DNA of 64,000 nucleotides from Rebecca billardiae RCC1528. Its lineage: Eukaryota; Haptophyta. The notes under the pieces are model-generated. The model did not search any database and was not told the origin of the DNA. It saw only the letters and a program-made list of their open reading frames with translations. Positions 52,679 to 62,380 of the stretch are shown here, one piece after another (positions within the stretch are counted from its first letter, which is position 1; the number at the start of each line of letters is the position of its first letter). Made by a program: the position numbers and the translations under genes. The stretch is from the NCBI GenBank assembly GCA_965240325.2, contig OZ251222.1, positions 3,968,001-4,032,000 on the forward strand. Reading direction: 5' to 3'.

Positions 52679-52762
52679 ATATATATATATATATATATAT
52701 ATATACGCGTCGTCAAGTGACAATATATGTCACGCGCGCGGTGCGTGCGCACATATATATAT

Positions 52763-53771
52763 GTGGGGTTATTGGTACAATAACTGATTGTCTAAGAGGA
52801 CGACAAGAACGCCGGGCGCCAGCGCCGCTCATCAGCCACATCGCCCTCTACCAGACCATCGCCTCAAAGCGCTGCTCCCGGACAAACAGTCTGTCCGGGT
52901 TTGTCGCCGCGGAGATCTGCTGTTTCCGGCGCCCCCTGGCTGCTTCGCCAGGCGCGGGCGCGCGAGATGGCTGCAGCCGGGCTCGTGGCCCTGCGTCGCC
53001 GGCGGCGGCGGCTCGCACGCGGGTGGCGCGTCGCGTGCACCGACCAACATCTTTCGGCAACTCAGCGGTAAGCAACGCTCCGCATCGCGCCCCCTCGCGC
53101 TTCGGGCCACCGCCTCTTCTCTCTCTGCGTGCGTGCGCACTTTGTCTCTTCCGCACCCCCGATCGCCACCGTTCCCTCTTCGCCACATGCCTCCTCCTCC
53201 GTGGGTGCGCCCCCACGCGGATCGCTGCTCCATCTCTCCCGCCCTGCCTCGGGATCGCCCCGGTGCCAACGCCAGCCGGCTCCTACACAAGGACCGCTGG
53301 CGGCACACCGCGCGCCGGGCCCCGTGCGCACCCGCGGGCCATTCACAGCATCCGCAAAGGCCGTCTAGCCTTCTCCTGCTTCCGCAGCGCCGTGCCCGCG
53401 GGGCGGGCTGCCTGCTATCTCTCCTCTTCGGGTTCCATCTCACTCGCACTGCCCCACCTGCCCAGCCCCCGCTGGCCGGCCCTCGTGCGTGCGCGACTCA
53501 CACGTGCCTTGCCCCTTTCCTTCCCATCACTCAATGGGATTTCTCCTCCACGCGGTGCTCCCCAACACACCATGAAACGGGATCACTCACGCACCGCGTC
53601 TCGTCGACGGCGAGCGGCATGCCCACCGCATCTGCTGCCGCTCGCCAAGGCATGAGGACACGTAAATCCCACTGAGTAGGAACACACGCAGCCGCCTCGG
53701 CATCGACATGCCAGGCGGCGTGCCCACCTTCGGCCAGCAGTTGGCGTCGGCGTTCACGAGGACGGCTAGAC
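52763..53771 (+). mobile_element. Modular repeat element, copy 1 (long centre)
   Basis: 1,009 bp: a 299-bp left end (52763-53061), a 516-bp centre (53062-53577) and a 194-bp right end (53578-53771). Both ends are base-identical to copy 2, which starts at the next base. The left end opens with a palindrome, gttattggtacaataac. A plus frame runs 52788-53675 from [16 protein letters not shown] to MRTRKSH, and its last ~30 residues lie in the shared right end. No known transposon protein is recognisable, so class is open. Confidence 0.65.
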
Positions 53772-54493
53772 GTGGGGTTATTGGTACAATAACTGATTGT
53801 CTAAGAGGACGACAAGAACGCCGGGCGCCAGCGCCGCTCATCAGCCACATCGCCCTCTACCAGACCATCGCCTCAAAGCGCTGCTCCCGGACAAACAGTC
53901 TGTCCGGGTTTGTCGCCGCGGAGATCTGCTGTTTCCGGCGCCCCCTGGCTGCTTCGCCAGGCGCGGGCGCGCGAGATGGCTGCAGCCGGGCTCGTGGCCC
54001 TGCGTCGCCGGCGGCGGCGGCTCGCACGCGGGTGGCGCGTCGCGTGCACCGACCAACATCTTTCGGCAACCCGCCCACCCAGGGCCCGTTGGTCTGGTGC
54101 TCGGGCGGCGGGACCACAACACCCGCCGTCCGACCGCCCGGTCCTGCGGCGCTGCACTTAGGGCTCATGTGACCCCCTGCCTCCCAACACGATTGGGTTT
54201 TTCAGGTTAGGTCCCCAGCAGTGCTGCTCCCGGGCGGTCAGGTGGAGGTTCAGTCGACGAGTCCGCAGGCGCTCAGCCTTCCGTCAGCGGACGTCCGCGC
54301 GGGATCACTCACGCACCGCGTCTCGTCGACGGCGAGCGGCATGCCCACCGCATCTGCTGCCGCTCGCCAAGGCATGAGGACACGTAAATCCCACTGAGTA
54401 GGAACACACGCAGCCGCCTCGGCATCGACATGCCAGGCGGCGTGCCCACCTTCGGCCAGCAGTTGGCGTCGGCGTTCACGAGGACGGCTAGAC
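53772..54493 (+). mobile_element. Modular repeat element, copy 2 (short centre)
   Basis: 722 bp: left end 53772-54070, identical to copy 1; centre 54071-54299, 229 bp and unrelated to copy 1's centre; right end 54300-54493, identical to copy 1. It abuts copy 1 with no spacer and is followed by a TA run. The plus frame leading into the right end (…GGQVEVQSTSPQALS…) joins the same C-terminal peptide as in copy 1, suggesting a shared coding 3' end with exchanged middle. Confidence 0.65.
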
Positions 54494-54897
54494 ATATATA
54501 TATCTTATAGTTATGTAACTCTGTTCACGGCTCCGGCTTCGGTTGACCCCCCTAAGTCCGGTCACTGGTGACTGGAGCGTCATATCTTTACTGTTTACAT
54601 GATGGAGATCGGCGGGATCGCCGCCTCTGATGATCTATACTCGCTCCTAGACCATCCCGGGCGGTCCCTTCACCTTGGACGATATGACGATTGACGGCCA
54701 GGTTGATCATCATCAGCCAATAAACCTCCAAATACCAATATATATGTTATTCAGACTGAGCTATTTTCTAACTATACCTAACTACCCAGTCTGGGTGCCA
54801 TTTGCGCATATATGCACATTGGTGTCCGGATGGCGGATCACTCCCGGAACTGTAGTGTCACTGTGCTGACGAAACCTGACGGTGAGGGACGGGTACT

Positions 54898-54933
<36 letters not shown>

Positions 54934-55253
54934 CATTAATAAATAGAGTCTGAACCTGTATTGGGAGGTACGACTACGTGGTCTATAGCTGACGTCGTCT
55001 CTCACTAGCTCTGACTAATGCCGCCGATTTCTCGTATAGTTGAAGTAGTATAGTCATATCATCGATCGTCATCATCAATTGCTGGTCGGAACTCGGAAGG
55101 GACTCGGCTGCATCGCATATGCTCGATATGGTCCGCGCTTGGTTGACTTCAGCTCAGGGCCAAGACGAGTATTAACCTCGTCCCTTCAGTATACTTACGG
55201 GGGTCAACCGGGAGCTGGAGCCTCACGCGTCAGGGCTTTCGGGCGCGACGGTC
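54494..55253. other. AT-rich intergenic, (TA)n at 54897-54931
   Basis: Downstream of the modular elements and of the helicase 3' end. Contains a TA microsatellite and no supported gene. Short stem-forming stretches near 54550-54580 (gtcactggtgac) were noted but match no RNA family I know. Confidence 0.4.
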
Positions 55254-57041
55254 TCATCGCTGCCTCGGTGAGCGCGGCCCGGTGCCTGCCGTCGGTGCAG
55301 CATCCCATCCGCGAGGCTGCCGCGGGCCCTGCCGTGGACCCTGGCCCTGCCGCGTGCTTCGGGCCGCACTTGCGCTTGGCTCCCGCTTTGCGGGGCGCGG
55401 CTGCGCGGCCTGACCTCCTGTGGCTCCCCACGCTGACGAGGATGGGGGGCGTCGGGTCTGCCGGCGAAGCGGTGGCTCCTTCGCGGGGTCGACCACATGC
55501 ACCGCCCTTCGCTGCTTCTTGATCTTGCCCGCGCGGAGCGCCTCGCACGCCGCGCGCGCCGCCTCGCGCGGCACGCCCACGTACGCGTCGCGCGCGAAGA
55601 TCTCGATGCGGCCCACGTCCTCGCCACGCAGCGGGGTGAGCGCGGTGAGGGCGCCGAGCACGTCGCCACGGCTGAGCTTGTCGCGCTTGCCTCCGCTCAC
55701 ATGCAGCACGCTCCACTCCGGCGGAGGCAGCGCCACGGGCCGATCCGCCAGCGCCGGCGGCTCCTGCCATTGAATGTCGCGGCCTGCAGCAGCCGCCCAC
55801 GTCTGCAGCGCGCGCTCCTCGTCTGCTGCGCCGCACAGCGAGAGGCACAGGCCGGGAGAGCCGGCGCGGCCCGCGCGGCCCGCGCGATGAACAAAGGCCA
55901 CGCCGTCCCACACGGGCGGCAGCTCGGCGTTGAGCACAAAGTCGAGCCCGTCCACGTCGAGGCCGCGCGCGCCCAGGTCAGTCGCGACGAGTGCGTGCAC
56001 CGCGCGCTGCCGCAGCAGCAGCAGCGCCTGCTCGCGGCTGCGCTGCTCGAGCTCGCCGCTGAGCAGCGCGACGACGAGCCCCGCAGGGTGCGCGCGGAGG
56101 TGGGACCATGTCTGCTGCGCCGAGGCGCGCGTGTTGCAGAACACAAGCCCGCTCGCGCCGTCGGCCGCCGAGCAGAGCCGCGTGAGCAGCGCTCCCACCG
56201 CCTCCAGCCGCTGCGGCCCAGGGCCCTCGCGTGCGTCCGGGCCTCGCGGCGTCCCGAGGGCGGCGCGCACGCCCACGAGCTCGAGCGACTCCGGGAGCGT
56301 CCCCGCGTCTTGGTCCGCGCCCAGCTGCACGCGCTCCGGCGAGTCCATCTCCTCCTCCACCAGCTGCAGCACCGCGGACGGCATCGTCGCGCTGAAGAGC
56401 ACCCGCTGCTCAGGCGCGCACCGGTCGAGCACCTCTGCCACCTCCTCGTAGAAGCCGAGCTCGAGCAGACGGTCAGCCTCGTCGAGGACGGCGATGGGGA
56501 GCGCCGAGGCATCGAGGTGCCCGGCGGCCAGGTGGTCCAGCAGGCGCCCGGGGGTCGCCACCAGCACGTGCGGTGGCTCGCGCAGCGACGCCGCCTCTGC
56601 GGTGCGGCTCGTGCCGCCGTACACGCAGCCCACGCGCACGCCCGGAGCGCCCTCGGCCGCGAGCTCCTTGATGACGCCCGTCACCTGCACGCAGAGCTCC
56701 CGCGTGGGCGTGATCACAATCGCGACCACGCCAGGCTCCACGGCCGCCGTGGCGCGCTGCAGCAACGGCAGCGCGTAAGCGCCCGACTTGCCGCTGCCCG
56801 TCTCAGCCTGACCGACCACATCGCGCCCGCGCAGAATGACCGGCACGCACGCACGCTGGATGGCCGTCGGCGCGACCCAGCCAAGCCTCGCAGGCGCACG
56901 CGCCATGCCCTCGCACAGCCCCAGCTCCGCCCAGGGGGAGCTGCCAAGACCCATGAGCGACGTGGCGACGACGACGACCGCCATCGTTTCGCTGTATTTT
57001 GATCGGAGTGACGGAGTCTGGACACGCTCCACATCACGCAT
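55254..57041 (-). CDS. DbpA-type DEAD-box RNA helicase
   Basis: Single exon, 595 aa from ATG 57041 (an ATG at 56984 gives 576 aa). Helicase motifs in order: Q (GWVAPTAIQ), I (AETGSGKS), Ia (PTRELCVQ), GG (YGGTS), Ib (TPGRLLD), II (VLDEADRLLE), III (SAT), IV (LVFCNTRA), V (ATDLGARGLD), VI (HRAGRAGRAG, with Ala for the usual Ile and Thr of HRIGRTGR). After the core lies WSVLHVSGGKRDKLSRGDVL ... VGRIEIFARDAYVGVP, the DbpA-type RNA-binding domain that targets rRNA in bacterial DbpA. The tail is basic and Gly/Gln/Arg-rich. A role in ribosome assembly, nucleolar or organellar, is inferred. Confidence 0.92.
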   Translation of the reverse strand: MRDVERVQTPSLRSKYSETMAVVVVATSLMGLGSSPWAELGLCEGMARAPARLGWVAPTAIQRACVPVILRGRDVVGQAETGSGKSGAYALPLLQRATAAVEPGVVAIVITPTRELCVQVTGVIKELAAEGAPGVRVGCVYGGTSRTAEAASLREPPHVLVATPGRLLDHLAAGHLDASALPIAVLDEADRLLELGFYEEVAEVLDRCAPEQRVLFSATMPSAVLQLVEEEMDSPERVQLGADQDAGTLPESLELVGVRAALGTPRGPDAREGPGPQRLEAVGALLTRLCSAADGASGLVFCNTRASAQQTWSHLRAHPAGLVVALLSGELEQRSREQALLLLRQRAVHALVATDLGARGLDVDGLDFVLNAELPPVWDGVAFVHRAGRAGRAGSPGLCLSLCGAADEERALQTWAAAAGRDIQWQEPPALADRPVALPPPEWSVLHVSGGKRDKLSRGDVLGALTALTPLRGEDVGRIEIFARDAYVGVPREAARAACEALRAGKIKKQRRAVHVVDPAKEPPLRRQTRRPPSSSAWGATGGQAAQPRPAKREPSASAARSTRQGQGPRQGPRQPRGWDAAPTAGTGPRSPRQR

Positions 57042-57165
57042 TACTCAGTACAGCTCAGGCAGCAGGCGAGATTACGACTGCCGTTTCGTCATCACTGTCG
57101 TACGGCGGCAGTACGTACAGTATGTCACACTCAGAGTTGGCGTCACCTGGTATTAGCTCATAAGC

Positions 57166-58326
57166 TCATTGCTGGCGGCGCCGGCCGATAGTCGTTCGCT
57201 GCTGAAGCTCGTTGCTCCACGGGTCAAACACGGGCTCGTCGGCGCATGCGACGCGCAGCATCTTCCGCAGCATCATGTGCCGCACGGTCAGGTCGAAGCC
57301 GCCAATCGGCATCTGCTCCATCATGCCTGCGATCGCCCCCGCGCGCGAGCTGTGCAGCAGCAACGACGCACACCCCCACGAGAAGGGCACGCGCAGCGGC
57401 TCGCCGTGCTTGCGCCACAACGCTTGCGTCGCCGCGACGCGCAGGTGCTCGTCGCGAGCATACAGAGCGAAGGGTGGCCGGTCGTGTGCCGCCAGAGCTG
57501 CGCTCCCAAACCCCGCATGACCGCGTGTCGGCATCGGCCCGTTCGCGCGGGCATGCGCAGCACCGCCCGCCGTGGCGTTGAGCATCTGGCCGAAGCGCTT
57601 CGCAGCCTGCGTTGCATCCCGCACGTTGCGCTCGCTGGACGAGTCGAGTTTTGCCACGTCCCAGCTGAGCGCCGGGTGCCGCTCGTGGAACGCGCAGTAG
57701 CGCGTGCGCCACTCGCCGACCGGCGCGGTGTCGTCCTCGAGCAGCAGCACAAACCCCCCGCCCACGCCAAACATGCCGAGGTTGTGCGCGACCGCGATGC
57801 GCGTGAGCGCGCGGTGGTGGCTGAGGAAGTTGGCAACGAAGCCGTCACACGGCTTACTGCCGTTTGACCACCCTCTCGCCTCGCCGTCCACGACGATCGG
57901 CCCGTACTGCGACTTGTGCGTGCAGTTGCCCATGGCGACGTCATACATGAAGCAGCAGAGCGCGTGCTTGCAGGATGGCTTCTTGGCCAGGCCTCGGCAG
58001 CGCGACTGCCGGAGCACCATTGCAAGCTGGTGGCTGTGTCGATCGCCCGCGATCAAGCGCGCGCGGAACCCGCCCGGCGGCGGCCTGATGGCCGGCACGC
58101 GCACGGCTCGGATGCCTGCAGCCTTCAGCCGCTCGCTCATGAACACGTGCCGCTCGGGATCGGCGCTGATGTAGTACGCCGCGGCTGGATATGGCACGCC
58201 GACGGCACAGCCGTTCGCCTTACCGCTCGGCGGCAGCGCATGAGCCAGCCGGGGCCCCACGGCCAGACATTGCCAGAGCAAGCAGATGTGTACACCCGCC
58301 CGTCCCGGTCGGCGAGCGGCAGCCAT
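57166..58326 (-). CDS. GT25-like glycosyltransferase
   Basis: Single exon, 386 aa from the first ATG. Residues 10-32 form a signal sequence (VHICLLWQCLAVGPRLAHAL). The family-25 pattern is present: YYISADPERHVFMSERLKAAG (51-71; usual Y-I-x-L-x-x-x-x-x-R start), LSHHRALTRIA (168-178; usual L-S-H), and FVLLLEDDTAP (192-202) with the metal-binding E/DD. Several Cys suggest lumenal disulfides. It would add a sugar to a secretory glycoprotein or glycan; donor and acceptor unknown. The same-strand helicase begins 125 bp downstream of its stop codon. Confidence 0.78.
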   Translation of the reverse strand: MAAARRPGRAGVHICLLWQCLAVGPRLAHALPPSGKANGCAVGVPYPAAAYYISADPERHVFMSERLKAAGIRAVRVPAIRPPPGGFRARLIAGDRHSHQLAMVLRQSRCRGLAKKPSCKHALCCFMYDVAMGNCTHKSQYGPIVVDGEARGWSNGSKPCDGFVANFLSHHRALTRIAVAHNLGMFGVGGGFVLLLEDDTAPVGEWRTRYCAFHERHPALSWDVAKLDSSSERNVRDATQAAKRFGQMLNATAGGAAHARANGPMPTRGHAGFGSAALAAHDRPPFALYARDEHLRVAATQALWRKHGEPLRVPFSWGCASLLLHSSRAGAIAGMMEQMPIGGFDLTVRHMMLRKMLRVACADEPVFDPWSNELQQRTTIGRRRQQ

Positions 58327-58387
58327 TGTCGTAGTGTGCTTGCTGCAATGGGGCAGCAATGGCCGCCTCGAAAAACATAGTCGTTTT

Positions 58388-58394
58388 TTTTATA
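58388..58394 (-). promoter_or_regulatory. TATA box of GT25-like gene
   Basis: The minus strand reads TATAAAAAAAA about 62 bp upstream of the ATG at 58326, within a palindromic T/A run (ttttttataaaaac). The position suits a core promoter with a short 5' UTR. Confidence 0.5.
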
Positions 58395-59225
58395 AAAACT
58401 TGTATTGCGGCGACCTGTTTGGCCCTCCCCGTCCGGTCCCCCGGCGCACGCTGTCGGCATCCGTAGTCCGTACTCCCCCATACCGGTAGCTACAGTTTCC
58501 GTGCCTGCCGCGTTCGTCATCGTCACGCACTGCCCAGGGTGACTGTCTTCACGCTGCCGTCACCGCGTCAGGTCCGCCTCTCCCGTGCCTACGACTGCCC
58601 CGCTGCCGTTGGCCACTCGCGGTTCTCAGCATTGATGACGACATGTCACATGATGACGACGAAGCCATAGTATGATGTGCGCCCTAGCTACTTGCGCACG
58701 CCCGAACAGAGTCTCTGCGTCAAGGGCTCCTGAAGGCTCTGTTCCGTTTCGCAGCGCGGCTGGCCGGCAGGGCGGCGCCGCACGGCCGCAGTCCGGCGTC
58801 GGCGACGATATGCATCACTCGAACTTCGAAGCCTGTTAACTGGCACCTACCGTGCTAACGTGGCCCGCCTTGCCAATTGCAATAATCGTCGCGTAGCTGT
58901 TATTAGCGCAGTCGGAAACGCGAATAATCGAATAATGCGAGCAATGGGCGTGAAGCGCAAATATATATCCGATAGTATATCGTAAGCTATTATAGTGATC
59001 TGATATGACGGCATCAGCATTGATCGTCTCGTCCGACACTGTCCATTCGTCTGCGCCGCCGGGCAGCTTGCTGGAGTCATCATCCGCGCATGCAGCTTTG
59101 TTCGCCTTTGTTGGATATGGTCGTCAGAGTAGAATATCGCCATCACGCGTCGTCCGCGCCGCCGAAGAAACACTAGCTCAGGCAACGCCGCGCACTGCAC
59201 TCTGACACGCGGCGGATCTCGTGCT
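58395..59225. other. Intergenic, no gene seen
   Basis: Upstream of the GT25-like gene and downstream of the WW-domain gene. GC content drops in 58850-59020 with attat and tatat patches. No repeat shared with other parts of the window was noticed. Confidence 0.4.
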
Positions 59226-59633
59226 TCATGAGTTGGCGGACCTGCCGCCCTTCCCATCCTGCGACATCTTCCACTTCTGCTTTGGCTTGCCCACGCCCGG
59301 CTGCCTGCCCGCACGCTTTGCCGCGCGGTCGCGCTTTTTCCTCGATGACTCCTTGAGAAGATCAGGGTGATAGCGCGCGACGTACATGTGCAGCAGGAAA
59401 AGGACGCCAAACACGAGGACAACTGGCAGCAGGATGGTCATCGCCAGTGTCGCCGCCTTTGGTTCCGGCCTCGCCACGCCAGCTGCCGCGGCCTTCAGCT
59501 CGTTGATGTTGCTGAGGTACTTCACGTTGACAGCGCCTGGTGGGAGTTCCCACACCGAGTCTTTAGCGACCGGATCGTAGTAATACGCACGCTCGTGCTC
59601 AGTACTCCACTGCTGCTGCCACCTGTGTTGCAT
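59226..59633 (-). CDS. WW-domain single-pass membrane protein
   Basis: Single exon, 135 aa. The N-terminus is one WW domain: QWSTEHERAYYYDPVAKDSV then WELP, with the two Trp, the YYY strand and the terminal Pro expected of a PPxY-binding fold. A transmembrane helix follows (LAMTILLPVVLVFGVLFLLH), then a basic C-terminus (SSRKKRDRAAKRAGRQ). Topology could place WW and basic tail on opposite sides of an internal membrane. The frame stays open upstream without an ATG close by, so the start is probable rather than proven. It is divergent from the tandem-domain gene. Confidence 0.75.
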   Translation of the reverse strand: MQHRWQQQWSTEHERAYYYDPVAKDSVWELPPGAVNVKYLSNINELKAAAAGVARPEPKAATLAMTILLPVVLVFGVLFLLHMYVARYHPDLLKESSRKKRDRAAKRAGRQPGVGKPKQKWKMSQDGKGGRSANS

Positions 59634-59946
59634 CGCACATGCACGGGACACACGTGTGCAACGTAAGTTGCAACCCTCCCTTCCGCGGTGGCGCGCTCGC
59701 CTTCGCGCGAACGCCTCACTCTTGCTCCGACATTCTCGGTGCACGTGCTGGTCCGTTGGCGTGATGCAGGACGGATGAAATGCGTCGGGTCCACGCGGCG
59801 CAACCGCGTCAGCACGAGCAGTGTGGTGAGCAAGAGAATCGCGTGATGGCGTCGCGACGAGAAGACCACGCACGACCTGCCCGGACCAAATGGAATGCGT
59901 CTCGACTCTCGACGGCCGCTGCTGCTTTTCATCAGCAGCAATCAGC
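59634..59946. promoter_or_regulatory. Divergent promoter region
   Basis: This 313-bp gap lies between the WW-domain gene start (59633, minus) and the tandem-domain gene start (59947, plus). No TATA box stands out; cacgtg occurs near 59740. Confidence 0.35.
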
Positions 59947-60315
59947 ATGTCCGACGACGGCGTGGGTGTCGGCTCCTTCGTCGCCTTCGCTGACAATGCG
60001 GCTTGCACTGGAGTGGTTTTCGAGGTGACGGACGGCGTCGCCGGCCTGCGACAGCTCTCACAGAAGCTGAAGGACATGGGCTGTGGAGAGGAGACGCACG
60101 AGCCGCTGGACAACTTGAAGGCTGTGCACTCGCTCAAGGTCGGCCAGCGTGTGCACTTCAAGAGTGACGGCCCGGCTTGCCAGGGTGTGATCTTTGAGTT
60201 CCAAGACGAGGGTCGCGTGGCCGGACTGCGCGAGCTTTCGCAGAAACTCAAGGACATGGGCTGCGGAGAGGAGACGCACGAGCCCGTCGACAACCTCTCA
60301 TCGATGGAACCATGA
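59947..60315 (+). CDS. Small protein of two tandem ~50-aa repeats
   Basis: 122 aa from ATG 59947 (an upstream in-frame ATG at 59890 would add 19 residues). Repeat 1 runs VGSFVAFADNAACTGVVFEV...LSQKLKDMGCGEETHEPLDNL; repeat 2 runs VGQRVHFKSDGPACQGVIFE...LSQKLKDMGCGEETHEPVDNL. The V-G-x-x-V-x-F start followed by G-V-x-F-E is SH3/KOW-like beta structure, and KLKDMGCGEETHEP is identical in both, with one Cys each. I do not recognise the family. Near-identity of the second half suggests recent internal duplication or gene conversion. Confidence 0.7.
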   Translation: MSDDGVGVGSFVAFADNAACTGVVFEVTDGVAGLRQLSQKLKDMGCGEETHEPLDNLKAVHSLKVGQRVHFKSDGPACQGVIFEFQDEGRVAGLRELSQKLKDMGCGEETHEPVDNLSSMEP

Positions 60316-60805
60316 TCTCTCCCCGCTCGTTCTATCGAATCGTCCTTACCGCTGAAGGCAAAGAGATCTTCGCACAATCCCACAACTTCAGAAGTATTGC
60401 TTCACGCAAATCCTGATGGGTCGTGACGGTGCCTCGCACCAAGATGAGGCTTCACGCTGCCCCGTGCGGCTGCGACGCGGCTGCGACGCCGGCTGCACGT
60501 CCACCGTGCCCACCGTCCGCCCCGGGTCCGAGAACCCCCGCAGAGAACCGAAGGCGAACGCCTGTTACTAACGGTGCCGCCGGCCGCGGCTCGACGGACT
60601 CGTCACTCGATCCGAAGGGGCCCAGGCTCTAACAGCTGCTGACCGTCATTGCCGCAGTGGGGAAAGGGCCCCGGGCCGCCCCGGAGAATCCGTCATTAGC
60701 GCGGTACCATTTTAGTCGTATTATTTGATTTTTTACTGCAAGCGACACGCGACTCCGTAAATAATAACAGTAGTATTATTTTACAAGTAATAATACATAT
60801 ATAGA
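60316..60805. other. Intergenic, no supported gene
   Basis: GC-rich to about 60690 then AT-rich. A 69-codon plus frame at 60423-60632 is Pro/Arg-rich without family features and is not called. Confidence 0.4.
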
Positions 60806-60890
60806 GCTTCCGCTCGGCGATGGAGTGATGGGCGACTACGAGGGGGGGGGGGGGGGGGACGACGGCGAGGAGCGCTGATCCTGGTGTTTG
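60806..60890 (-). repeat. 84-bp dispersed repeat, copy B
   Basis: Reverse complement of 28470-28553, with an 18-base G run (60842-60858) where copy A has a C run broken by one G. Confidence 0.85.
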
Positions 60891-60925
60891 AGTCTCTGCT
60901 GCTCGATCTGATGCTGCTACAGCTT

Positions 60926-60973
60926 GCTGACTTTGACGCCTGCCCGTTGCATACCACGTCGTTAATATATATA
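60926..60973 (-). repeat. 47-bp dispersed repeat, copy B
   Basis: Reverse complement of 52632-52678 with one mismatch, only 35 bp from copy B of the 84-bp repeat. The region is thus a mosaic of sequences found at 28.5 and 52.6 kb. Confidence 0.85.
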
Positions 60974-61684
60974 CTATAAATTGATGTATTATATCATATA
61001 TATATAACAGTTATAAATAATAATAATCGGCTATGACGATGACTCGCAGTTAGCTACTAGACTGCTTATAACAATAATACTGCACATTAAAACATATATA
61101 GTTTCAAACTGTATTATTGAGATGAAGGGTGGCGCGGCAACCTGCCACCGTGAGCCTTACGCACGTTAAATAAACGACAAATAAATTGTAGCTCAGGGCC
61201 GGTGGCCTGGCGCCGCCCTGGCAGTGGGCGTGGTGCCAGCGCCGGGACTGAATGCCGCAAATCGCAATGGCGCCAGGGGCCGAGTACGGTAGGGCCGTGC
61301 GAGACCTGGCCCTGGGGCGCCCGAGGCCAAGCGACGCCAGCAGCAGCATCGCGCCCACTGCCTCGAAGACACCGCAGGCTGCACGCAGCCACGCACACAA
61401 TCCATCTTCACCCCGGTGGCAGCATGGGTTGATGAGCCGCGGTCCAAAGCGGTCGCAGCCACATCGACCACGGAACAGGTCCTCGGGCGTAGCTGGCATC
61501 ACCAGGGCGTCGCACGTGCGCTGCTCCGAGCAGGCACACTCCAGCCCGAGGGGCGATGCAGATGTAGCACGGCACACTCTCAGAACCTACCCACGGACCC
61601 AACCGGCGCGCCCATGCCTCGGGCTGAGTGGCTGTCCGGCAGCGGCACCACCGGCCGCGGGAGGAAGTCGACGCGCTGCACCAC
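60974..61684. other. Intergenic downstream of SNRPG
   Basis: AT-rich to about 61190, then GC-rich. No RNA gene or protein-like frame is supported. Confidence 0.4.
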
Positions 61685-62214
61685 TCAGACGTTTTGCAAC
61701 GCCTCCATCATCACGACTGAGTTACCCCTGATCATCTGTGAGGTGAGGCGCGCGCGCGGCGGGGCGTGTGAGCGCAGGCACGGCATCGCACGCGGGAGCA
61801 GCGCGAGCCCTAGCACGTACCACCATCCCAATGTTGATGTCCTCATTCGCGGACACGTGTTCCACCGTGTCGTCAAGAACAAGGTTCATGAACTGGTCGT
61901 ACCCACGTAGCGTGCCTGTCAGGCTGCGATTTGCGTTCAGCTTCACTGCAGCAGTTCGTGTTCGCGCGCGGGGGGCGAAGGGGAAGGCAGTCAACATCAC
62001 GAGGCCCACGCGGCACTGGCTCGCGCGACGGATGGCACTCACCCGCCAATCGCTTGTCCATGTACCTGCGAGAGCCGGGCAGTGCGTTGGGGGCGCGGAG
62101 GGGGGCGAGCGCAAATGAGATGTGTGCACGACGCGAGGAGACCAGCTGCGCACGCCACCTCGCGAGCGGCGTGCGCGTGACGTACTTCTTCAGATCGGGG
62201 CCCTTTCCACTCAT
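61685..62214 (-). CDS. SNRPG: Small nuclear ribonucleoprotein G (SmG)
   Basis: Four exons: 62214-62186 (29 nt), 62065-62043 (23 nt), 61945-61821 (125 nt), 61735-61685 (51 nt). Introns are 120, 97 and 85 bp, all GT-AG (GTACGT, GTGAGT, GTACGT donors). Phases 2, 1 and 0 join to a 75-aa protein. It opens MSGKGPDLKKYMDKRLA; the Sm1 motif is VKLNANRSLTGTLRGYDQFM then NLVLDD, and the Sm2 motif is IGMVMIRGNSVVMMEAL. These are the SmG hallmarks (usual GMVVIRGNSV; Met replaces one Val at the last junction). SmG is one of seven Sm proteins ringing U1, U2, U4 and U5 snRNAs. Family length is ~76 aa, an exact match. Confidence 0.96.
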
Positions 62215-62380
62215 GGCGGCGGCGAGACACGATGCCGACCGCGCGGAGGGGCGGAGGGCGAAAAGCAACCCACGCGAAAAATCGTCCGGACTCGCGGAGA
62301 AAATGAGAAAATCAATGCCGGCTGGCGGCTGGATCTCGCGTCGTCGTCCGCGGTCCTGATCTCGCGAGTGCGGGCGCCGC
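62215..62380. promoter_or_regulatory. Divergent promoter, SNRPG / membrane protein
   Basis: Only 166 bp separate the ATG of SNRPG (62214, minus) and the ATG of the membrane-protein gene (62381, plus). It includes an AT-rich patch (gaaaatgagaaaatcaatg) at about 62300-62320. Confidence 0.45.

Noticed and set aside
54550-54580. Possible small structured RNA (gtcactggtgac stem)
   Set aside because: Short stem only; no match to snRNA, snoRNA box or tRNA features I can recognise.
60423-60632. 69-aa plus ORF
   Set aside because: Pro/Arg-rich, no motif, no splice context, in a GC-rich spacer.
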